A stretch of 64,000 bases of DNA, taken from the NCBI GenBank assembly GCA_963971285.1, contig OZ020249.1:9598256-9662255 (forward strand), in the 5' to 3' direction. The stretch's first letter is position 1; every line of letters starts with the position of its first letter. The stretch is from Astropecten irregularis. Taxonomy: Eukaryota > Echinodermata > Asteroidea > Paxillosida > Astropectinidae. Made by a program: the position numbers and the translations under genes. Of this stretch, positions 52,323 to 61,523 are shown piece after piece. The notes beneath the pieces are model-generated. The model saw nothing but the letters and a program-made list of their open reading frames with translations. It was not told the origin of the DNA and ran no database searches.

Positions 52323-53164
52323 TTGCATAAACATGAAAAAAACAGTTACACAATTTGACAATCCTGCAATCCATATTTTAAAGGAACAATCTAAAAAAAG
52401 AAGAGTTAATTCCCAAATGGAATAGAAATTACTAATTAGAATGCCCAATCCTACCCCCACATCTATTTCATCATATTAACTCAAATGCAATGACTGCCAG
52501 CCTGTGCACATTGTTATAATAACACAATTAATGTAAACACGAAATTGATAAACATGCCAATTTGGGAAAACCCCCATTGGCCTACTCCATAGACTTTGTA
52601 CACAACCACTACAGTGCACTACCCACTAGTTTCAAAATAAAGTTAATTAGGCCTACTCCCTGCAACAACTACGTCAAATTACCTCATTTCTCAAAAAAAC
52701 GTCTCTTTTCTTTGCTATGTGCAATCCTGCTGACAGGCAGACACCATCTTGCAGTAACCAAAGTGAAAGTTAATTGCTTTTTTATCACGAAACCAGCTCT
52801 ATTTCTGACGTGTTACTTGCACTGTTTACGGCGTGTGTACACAAATGAAATTGTGCCACGATATATTGACCTTGCTCATTTACATATGACCTCTGTGTCA
52901 ATCGGCAGCACTGTTTTCCTTGTACCAATAGAGGGCGCACTATTGTCGCCATATTTGGGGCATGTTATTGATCTTCCACACCATGAAATTATGCCTAAAT
53001 TATCAAACTATTAGAGAATTAGACATATTATGCATTTTGATAGATTTACTTTAATTTCTTTCCAATTAATAATATCGTTTTTTTCTGACTTGTACCTAGG
53101 GCGCCCTCACTTGATGAAAAATCAATAGGATCATTCTGTACCAATTTTTATTCACTTTTTATCA
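52323..53164. other. Intergenic, no gene recognised
   Basis: A 150-residue plus-strand frame (52562-53014) has no recognisable domain, no splice context and AT-biased composition. I treat it as chance. Confidence 0.4.
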
Positions 53165-53502
53165 TTAAAGGTAGTATCATACTTTGGTAAGAAACCAATA
53201 CAGAAATGTTCACAGATTTACGTATAACTTACAGGGTATGAAGATGGTGGTGGTAGAAACATACCATTAAAATTGTTCCACCTGAAATGGTGTATTTATC
53301 CAGATATTTGTAAAACAATGACCGAAAATCTTAGAGAAAAGACTTAAGAAATACTGTGGCAGTTTTGCCACTGTTATCTCAAAAAGTGGGCACCGTATGG
53401 GACTCAAATGTTCACAGATGACTGTTATTGTATCTGTCTTGGTATTTTTGCCCATCAATCTGTATTTCTTTGATAAAAACCAAAGTATGATATTACATTT
53501 AA
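53165..53502. mobile_element. TTAA-type MITE (family T1)
   Basis: TTAAAGGTAGTATCATACTT to a slightly decayed right end (TATTACATTTAA). The GATC palindrome region is deleted. Confidence 0.85.
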
Positions 53503-54109
53503 TGGAATTAAACACTGAAACTGATAAAATCACGAACATTAATACAACTTATCATTTACATTTCCTGGTTTATTTATATTATCTTACAACTTTCCAAAGT
53601 ATAACCCTGTTTTCATCTGGATAATACAGAAATAATTTCTTTGATAAATCAATACTTTAATAAAATTAATAATTATTACATCAAATAAACAAAAGGGTAC
53701 ATTTCTAACATAAATCTTGGGTAAAATGAACTAAACAAGATTTCAATGGTATAAAAAGAACTTGGAGGGTTTTCTTTTAATGAAATCTATCAATTAAGTC
53801 ATTGATAATAATAATTTCATGCTAAGTAATATAATGATGCTGAAAATAACCCCCATGATGTACACAAAAACAATGACACATAAAACAGCTGAATTAACAC
53901 TTTGTAAATATTAAATACTCTTTTTCACCTCTTTTTGTTATCTTTCAGTATTAAAATACATGTACCATACACTCACAAACATGGTAACATTCACATAATT
54001 ATTACAAGTTTGCTTTAGGGGAAGAAATAAAACAGATTTCAATATATTCCACAGCTGCAACGAAACATTTGTCTTGATTCAAAATTTTACAAGGTAACAA
54101 AAACAAAGC
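53503..54109. other. Intergenic, AT-rich, no gene recognised
   Basis: Very AT-rich unique-looking sequence between two MITEs. No exon or RNA seen. Confidence 0.45.
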
Positions 54110-54482
54110 TTAAAGATACAGTACAGGATTGGTGACATACCCAAACAGAAATGTTTACAGATTTACGTATAACTTAATACAGGGTATGAAGATGGTGGTG
54201 GTAGAACCATACTGTTAAAAATTTCCACCGGAAATGGTGTATTTTTCCAGAAATTAGTCAAACAATTAAAGACCGAAAACAGTTTTGATCTTGGGGTAAG
54301 ATCAAAACCATTCTTTGTTTATGAGAAAAATTGAGTCAGGTTTTCGCTATTTTCACATGACCCAGATATCCGATTGAGCTCAAATTTTCACAGGTTTACC
54401 GGTATACATTTTGCACATGGTTGATTAGACAAAGTGTCAGTGTTGTTCTGTGACCTTTACCAATCATGTATTATACCTTTAA
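54110..54482. mobile_element. TTAA-type MITE (family T2)
   Basis: TTAAAGATACAGTACAGGAT opens it. ACCAATCATGTATTATACCT plus TTAA closes it. The centre carries CCGATTGAGCTCAAATTTTC, text I know from widespread echinoderm repeats. Confidence 0.8.
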
Positions 54483-55595
54483 CAGAACTACATGTGGGTA
54501 GGGAGATAATAACTTTGGGTAATTTTCCCTTTCAACAGTTCAACATGAGGCCAACTTAGACAAACATTATGTTTATGGTAGCTCACTAAAACTAAATGAA
54601 TTTCTATGTGAACATGATATTTTAAACTACTACATGTACAATGACAAGGAAATTATTTTCCATTTCAACTTCTTTTAATAATACAGTGGTTTATACATCC
54701 ATGTTCTGACCATGTTTCAAATCTGTTGCGAAATATTCTACCTTACTACTTATAATACTGTTGTGATCAGGCAACAAGAAACATAACATTTATTTTAGCT
54801 GGCCCTCATGTCTTCACCCAATCAATGAATCGTTCAAAAGAATTGATCATCACCAAATGGATTGTAGTCGCCATAGCAACCATGAATTTTCATGAACCAT
54901 CCAGCTTTCTGATAAGAAAGTGTGAAAGTATGCAAACAAAAAACAACAAACATATTCCATAACGTATTCCTGAGAATCTGCTGTTCCAAAATATACAAAA
55001 GCAAATATTACAATTGACATGGACCGACCATACAAAACTGTGATATGCTGTTAACCATCTCATACACAATACTATGCCATTAAATTCTTATTTACTGTTT
55101 TCTGAAATTCTGAATAGGTCGGAACATCTAAGTAATAACTGGTGGTTTTTAACACTAGACTCGCTACAATTAAACTAAGGGGGGGGGGGGGGGGGCGACA
55201 TTCATGATTGTGTGAAGATGAAAGGTCACAGAAATTCAAAACAGAGATAATATTATCACTGAAGAAAGCTGAAAAGAAGCTTATTAAAGTGATATGATGA
55301 CGCTTGCAAATGTCACATTTTTGTCTGCTGAAAACCAACAAAATTCAGGAGATTTTTTAGTCAACTTTGCCTTTGAATTAGTTGTGATGCAAAATGTAAC
55401 TTCAGTATGCAAAACCTATGCTGAGTACCATCAAGCTATGCAGTAGCTTCTCTTGCTGCAAAGTGTCTTGCTAAAGGACAACAGTAGTGTGATAACCTGG
55501 CTTGCAATGAACCACTAAAGACACTCTGTTATATCATTATTAAACCACATGCTTAGGATGTCTTCTTTTTCATTCAACAACTCGATATACATCCT
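54483..55595. other. Intergenic, no gene recognised
   Basis: AT-rich. Includes a run of 18 or so G at about 55180-55196 that could be a sequencing-difficult tract. No coding or RNA feature supported. Confidence 0.4.
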
Positions 55596-55860
55596 ATGAG
55601 CTGTAATATGGCTCAGTGCAACAACGTAGTTGTAATGACCTCTAATATGGCTGCTGTTACCCCCAATATGGCCGCCATGACATGCATTATGACATCCACA
55701 ACCTTTAATATGGCTTGTATGACCTGTTATTTGACAGATATGAAGTTCATTGTAGCTAGATGCTGTGACCATAAACATTGACTGCCATGACCTCAAATAT
55801 GGCCACTGTGACCTCGAATATGGCCGCCGTGACTTTGAATATGGCTGTTCAAAGAAAATT
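55596..55860. repeat. Degenerate ~18-24-bp tandem repeat
   Basis: Repeated text of the type ATGACCTCTAATATGGCTGC / GTGACCTCGAATATGGCCGC, with irregular spacing and one 60-bp interruption. It keeps frames open on both strands but shows no protein family. Confidence 0.6.
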
Positions 55861-56495
55861 GACACTTCTTCATTTACAAATGTTAGGACCTAGGACCTAG
55901 GTAAACAAGGGACAAGGGGAGTGGGTAAAACACCGACCAACTCTAAACTAAACATGTACAACTAAACACACTGCCTAAAACTCACTTAGGGTAAAGTGTC
56001 TCGCTCAAGAACACAAATTCCCAAACTGGATGAGAACTCACATTGACAAAGGACAAACGACTGGTCAACAGCCCCTACATATTGTAACCTCACACTCACA
56101 TGCATGCACAAGTACACTCTATTTATACACACATCTCAATAATAGTCCGTTAATAGAAGAAAACAGAAATCTATGTATTACATGTACGTACAATAAATAT
56201 AACTGCTATACCTACCACATTGGGCAAGGTTTTCTGATTCAGCCATCCGTAACAACACTAAAAGGCTGAATAATAAGGAACATTATTTGACAAGTTCATC
56301 ATGACCAGCCTGGCAGGATTTTAAGTATCTAAATAATTGGCATGGTTATCATTTAGTCGGTGACTATCGATGGGAATAAGCCTTTCGTGAGTTAAAATTT
56401 AACAATATCTGGTACAATTAATTCTTTCACAGTACGTAAACATCAAAACCTGAATTATCCAGACTAGTAAAATACACTGTTGCTATATCAGGGAG
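55861..56495. other. Intergenic, no gene recognised
   Basis: No repeat family or exon identified. Confidence 0.4.
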
Positions 56496-56782
56496 TCAGG
56501 TTGGCGTAGCGGTTTTTTCCTCGCCTTTCACCTCTGTGGACCGGGTTCAAGTCCGGCGCGGTTCACAAGTGGATTGGGTTTTCAGTCCCTGCCTGATTCC
56601 GTGGGTTTTACCTAGAATATTACTCTGGGGTTTTCCTCCCACCTCTAAAACTGTATCTTCTTCTCATCATCTTTCCATGACAGGTTTCATTGGGCTTGCG
56701 AGCTACAGTGCCTTGAGCACTTTTGAGGAATCCTTGGTGTCATTACCAGAAATAAATAATAATAATAATAATAATAATAATC
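56496..56782 (+). mobile_element. tRNA-derived SINE with (AAT)n tail
   Basis: The A-box region GTTGGCGTAGCGG and B box GGTTCAAGTCC lie in the first 60 bases. The body has CTCTGGGGTTTTCCTCCCAC, and the tail is (AAT)n at 56756-56782. It is the same group as the minus-strand SINE at 29494-29846. Confidence 0.8.
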
Positions 56783-57050
56783 ACATGAGTCGGGGCAAGC
56801 TTTTGCTTGGTTACATAACAGACATCTTGCACCAATGCACTGTTCATAATGGATAAGAATGGCACAAAGGAACCAGTCCGTTCCAGAGATGGGTATCGCT
56901 ATGCGAAAGCTTGCCCCGAATCATGTGATACAGCAACAGTGTCTTTAGTCTGGGAAATTGAAACTGGGGTGTCCATGTGCAACGAAAGAAGTCTGTGTAC
57001 CAGATACTATGCAGATTGAATTTATTTGCAAATGGCTTATTGACTAGAGG
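56783..57050. other. Small inverted repeat next to the SINE
   Basis: CACATGAGTCGGGGCAAGCTTTTG (56783 onward) is mirrored by GAAAGCTTGCCCCGAATCATGTGA near 56905-56930, a ~24-bp inverted repeat around a 100-bp centre. No coding sequence. Confidence 0.5.
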
Positions 57051-57416
57051 TTAAAGGTAGTATCATACTTCAGTAAGAGACCAAAACAGAAATGTTCACA
57101 GATTTACGTATAACTTACAGGGCATGAAGATCATGCTGGTAGAAACCTACCGTTAAAATTGTTCCCCCTGAAATGGTGTATTTTTCCAGAAATTAGTCAA
57201 ACAACGACCGAAAATCTTTTTGATCTTTTAAAAGATCAAAAATAAAAGAGAAAAGACTTATTGAAATACTGTTATCGTTTTTCACTATTTTCTCAAAAAG
57301 TGGGCAACGTATGGGACTGACATTTTCACAGATGACTGTGACTGTATATTGCTTGATACTTTTGCCAATGAATCTGTATTTCTTTGACAAAAACCAAAGT
57401 ATGATACTACCTTTAA
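57051..57416. mobile_element. TTAA-type MITE (family T1)
   Basis: TTAAAGGTAGTATCATACTT to the complement plus TTAA, full length, with the interior AAAAGATCAAAAATAAAAGA. Confidence 0.88.
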
Positions 57417-58508
57417 GCTACAGGGATAAAATAAGTGTAAGACTTGGGAATACCCAAGTAGGTATTGCTGAATCAAATGGATTATTAAAAAAGACTGGCA
57501 GTCTAAATTTTTAACTACCTAAAAGATGAACAGTTTCAAGTTGGTAGAGGCGGCCATTTTGTCAGCCAATAATGACATAAGAATCAAAGATGTGTTGGTA
57601 ACAAATCAGAAATGTTGGGATTTTTTTAACCAACTTCTGATTTTTCCAGATTAGATATTGAATGAAAGCTGACAGAATTTAGGGGTGTCTTACCTATTTT
57701 CAATTTAATCTCAAAATTACAAAAATGTAGATTTTTTTTTATATTTCAAAGGTTGGCCAAAACAACATGTTTCTTTTTAGAATGGCCTAAGTACACGTAT
57801 ATTACCAGAAATTACTTCTTGAAAAAATGCAATTCAATCTTACAGAAAAATTGAATAATTTGCTAAATTGTACTCCCAAACTCTACACAGATCTTCAAAA
57901 ATATTGAACAAGTCGAATAGATATCGAACAATCCATCAAATTTAAAAAAAAATCCATTATACATTTGGATTTTAGCAGCATTGTTATAAAAGTAGTTTCG
58001 TTTTGTTATTTGTGGGCCAAAAAAAAGAGAGAGATTTTTGGGAAAATTTATATTATTTTATATGTATACATGTACATACAAGATGAGGATGGTCACATTA
58101 TTATATTTATCTTTATACTAATAGGCTAGGAATTCTGAAGTAAAAACGTCTGAATTTCATACCTGAGGTCTAATACAAAAATTCTCTGTCATAAAAAGTA
58201 AAGTCTACCGGTATTTCAATTGATAACTTTCACAGAGTCAGAATTTCATAGGTGCAGACCACTCGGGTTACCAGCTAAGATATTATACAGTGATACACTG
58301 GTTGTCAAGGTTGTGACTGGTTCCCTGACAAGTATGCTTATAAGTAATGCTATTTTTTTGGTTTTAGAATTTTTTTGGCTAAGAATTTAGCTAAATTTTC
58401 TTTTTTCTGCTTTCGAAAAGGGGTTGTAGTACAAAGAATGAAGTCTACTTATAGGTTTTCTATACAAACATTTTCTGCGAAGAGATAATCTTGAATGAGA
58501 GATAAAAA
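57417..58508. other. Intergenic, AT-rich, no gene recognised
   Basis: Over 1 kb of AT-rich sequence with no repeat family, exon or RNA that I can support. Confidence 0.45.
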
Positions 58509-59010
58509 AATCAGGGGTCGATTTCACGAAGCCCTACGATCGATCACAGCTCGAGTTACGAAGGATAACCCATCGTATCCTATCATAGTAGGGCTGCAAT
58601 GCATCATAAGTCCTACGATTGGTAGTATTACAGTGTAGCTACGATGAGTTTGGTGAATATTAGGCTTGCCCTTCACCAACATAGGTGAGGCATGTAACTT
58701 TGACTTAACAAAAAACGAGGAAATTCCAATCTTAACCATATTTTGTACAATGTTTTTCACTTTTCAATGGCATTTAAGAGTAAAGTGAAAAAAGAGGAAA
58801 TCAGCTGATCCGAGGAAAAGTTGCATGCCTGATACTGTAGATGAACACTGTATACTCAGTGCTTTTGAATGCACATGAAAAACTCATGCGCTGGCACAGG
58901 TGGGATTTGAACCCATGACCTCCTGCTTACTAGTGCAGACGTCATACCACTAGACTACTGAAGGTCAGCGGGGTGAAGCGAATCCAATAGTTTGGTGAAA
59001 TCGACCCTGG
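58509..59010. mobile_element. GGTCGATTTCAC-ended element interrupted by a SINE
   Basis: The outer ends GGGGTCGATTTCACGAAGCC and (inverse) CAGGGTCGATTTCACCAAAC are inverted repeats. The interior resembles 1650-1769 and 48066-48170. A SINE-containing segment (58658-58988) is inserted between AGTTTGGTGAA copies at 58647-58657 and 58989-58999. Confidence 0.7.
58658..58988 (-). mobile_element. SINE (same family as 4293-4740) with 11-bp target duplication
   Basis: The minus-strand tRNA-like head (A-box-like TAGTCTAGTGGTATGACG, B box GGTTCAAATCC) lies at about 58905-58970. The body runs to the end TATTAGGCTTGCCCTTCACC. About 150 bp of other sequence interrupts the body (58690-58840). AGTTTGGTGAA flanks the whole insertion. 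Confidence 0.75.
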
Positions 59011-59277
59011 TTGGAAATTTTAAAATAAACATACTTTGTCCTGCTTTTGTGGCAATGCGAAAAATTGTTCAGCTTTTCTACCGAATTTGAGTTGGGGTCA
59101 ATTTGCTTGGCACAAAATCATTTGGCTTTCAGAATACATAAAGGTTACCAGTTAAAATAACAATGTTATGCTAATAGGTTGTAATTGGTTCTCTACAATT
59201 TTTGACGTTTTCTTGTTTGTTTCTGGTTTTGTTTTGTTTTTATTGTTTCTTTTGTTTTTTTATGAGGTTTTTTTTGG

Positions 59278-59637
59278 TTAAAGGTAGTATCATACTTTGG
59301 TAAGAGACCGAAACAGAAATGTTCACAGATTTACGTATAACTTATATGGTATGAAGATGGTGGTGGTAGAAACATACTGTTAAAATTATATCGTCTGAAA
59401 TGCTGTATTTATCCAGAAATTAGTAAAACAACGACCGAAAATCTTTTAAAAGATACAAAAAATAAAAGAGAAAACAATTCAGAAATACTGTGGCCGTTTT
59501 TCGCTGTTTTCTCAAAAAGTGGGCACCGTATGGGACTGAAATTTTTACAGATGACTGGTACTGTATCTGTCTTGATATTTTTGTGCCTGAATCTGTATTT
59601 CTTTGACAAAAACCAAAGTACATGATACTACCTTTAA
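59278..59637. mobile_element. TTAA-type MITE (family T1)
   Basis: TTAAAGGTAGTATCATACTT to TACATGATACTACCTTTAA; one extra 'catg' at the right arm. Full-length copy. Confidence 0.87.
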
Positions 59638-60355
59638 ACATAAAAATGGCCAAGATACCAATATTGACTTCCTTATTAGCTATTCCATAGGTCAACATTT
59701 TGGTTTACATCACACAGCATTGAATGCCATCCGAATCAGTGCCTGATTTCAAAGGTTAAGTGTACACAGTTACACATGACTCTGGGTACAAGACGGCACC
59801 ATGCCGAATTCACTCACCAAATGATGGACATGATCACGCCACAAGAGGGCCTGGTCGTGCACCGAGCGGATGCCAACGTGCTGGAGACATCACATGCTCG
59901 GTCAATTATCTGCTCAAACAAGAACACTTTCAGGTTGATATCTTTGACGGTTTGATGGTAGAATGGTTCAGCCTCGGAACAAGTTTTGAGGTTGGGGTAC
60001 GGGCTCCATTCTTTACAGGATTAGTGCGCTAGACTGCAGAAAGACAAACATCAGGAAGTGGAATCCGCTGAAGCTACAAGGAGGCTCCTTCCTCTCCGAG
60101 TTGCAAAGGGTCCCTCCCAAACTACAAACTAAGTATGCAAGAGTCTGCTTCAAGAGATAGGAGTTGTTCAAATTGATGCCGAGTGTCTAAAGAAGGAAGA
60201 TATAGGTGGAAGGAGCAAACAAGTTGAATGCTGCTTGCTCTAAGTAACTCGACATACCAAACATGATGCTCTGTTGGCCTCCAGGATGATGCACGCTGAT
60301 TTTAATACCAGACTACAAGACTTGAGACCAGGATATCATGAAGAAGTCAAGGGTG
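59638..60355. other. Intergenic, no gene recognised (beyond the USP 3' end)
   Basis: Non-repetitive by eye. It may include 3' UTR of the minus-strand USP gene, whose stop is at 61122, but no polyadenylation site can be assigned with confidence. Confidence 0.4.
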
Positions 60356-60700
60356 CTATAGTTGGGATATGACACTCAAAATCAAGACCAAGACCAAGAC
60401 TGGGACTGAGACCAGAAAGGTCCGAAACCAAGACCCGAATGGTCTGACGCAATGCCTGAAGGTCAGACAGTGGGACCTGAAGATCCAAGGTCTTAAGGTC
60501 TGAGTTTGAGGCCTGGAGGTCCACAGCCATTGAGGCCTAATATTTGTGACCTGAGTATCCAAACATCTGAGACCAAGACCTGAAGGTATAGGATGCAGAT
60601 CTCATAGCCCAAGACTGATACTTAAAGGTTTGAGACCTAGAACTAAAGATCTACGGACAACACCTGAAGGTCACAGACTGAGAACAAGCATAGACAAGTT
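60356..60700. repeat. Degenerate GAGACC/CTGAAGGTC repeat
   Basis: Irregular short repetition of ACCAAGACC, TGAGACC and CTGAAGGTC with purine-rich bias. Probably an old simple repeat. No coding evidence. Confidence 0.5.
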
Positions 60701-61121
60701 TTTCTTGTCTTGGTGGACATCAGTCTCAGGACTAACACCACCTTGAGATGTTCATAACCAGAAGTCAAGGACTGAAGGACAACATGGCTCTCTCCTTCCT
60801 CTTCTGATTCTAAAGTCTGCTATCAAGAATGCATTCCTGTCCTGGCCATCAAAAGACGGAGCAGAATTGGCAGGGAAAGCAGGCCTTCTGATGAGGACAT
60901 ATGATGAGCTCGATCAACAAACTTTCCGGAAAGAAGAACACGACGCCACCCGTTCCACACAGGTGCCGTGAACAGGACGACGTCCCTTTTCTGTTATTGC
61001 TAAATCAAGACGACCACCATAGATAAGGTGTCTTGCTAAGAATGCTGACGACTGTACGTAGAAATGCTATAACAATACTTTGAGTAGATGCCGTCATGGT
61101 CCGTGCTGTGTGCAGAATACA

Positions 61122-61523
61122 TTATAGTATTCTCTCGTAGAAGAGTATATACGCTTGGGCAGTAAGTACTTTGGATTCTTGCACCTCGCTGATGTGGGAA
61201 TCGCTGATGTAGTACCATTTCCCCTCTGGGGGCGAGATTTGCTTCCGTTTCACCGTGGAGGCGGCGGAGTGGTTCTCATTTGAGTTTGAGGGGACACTGC
61301 CAGTAGGTTCTTCATCGTTGCCGTTCATCAGCTGAGCAGTTTTGTTCTGCTGCTCGTTGATGGAGTTCAGGTTGCGAGGGATGCTGTGGACGTACTGTCG
61401 CAGGGCGTCGCTGGGCTGCCGGACTTTGACGTAGGCCGTGTAGTGGCCGAAGTGCAGACGGCCGCTGTGCTCGACGATCCCGTAGAGAGCGTAAAGGACC
61501 TGCTGGTTAGCATCGCTGTAGGG
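61122..61523 (-). CDS. USP16/USP45: USP16/45 last exon
   Basis: 134 codons including TAA, after a TTTCAG acceptor. It carries the catalytic histidine ([13 protein letters not shown]), a polar ~50-residue loop, the Asp motif WYYISDSH and the conserved tail YILFYERIL. Confidence 0.93.
   Translation of the reverse strand, partial: PYSDANQQVLYALYGIVEHSGRLHFGHYTAYVKVRQPSDALRQYVHSIPRNLNSINEQQNKTAQLMNGNDEEPTGSVPSNSNENHSAASTVKRKQISPPEGKWYYISDSHISEVQESKVLTAQAYILFYERIL

Noticed and set aside
52562-53014. 150-residue plus-strand open frame
   Set aside because: No recognisable domain, no splice context, AT-biased; consistent with chance in intergenic DNA.
59760-60032. 90-residue plus-strand frame downstream of the USP gene
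   Set aside because: No family resemblance and no splice-bounded structure; it may be 3' UTR or intergenic sequence.
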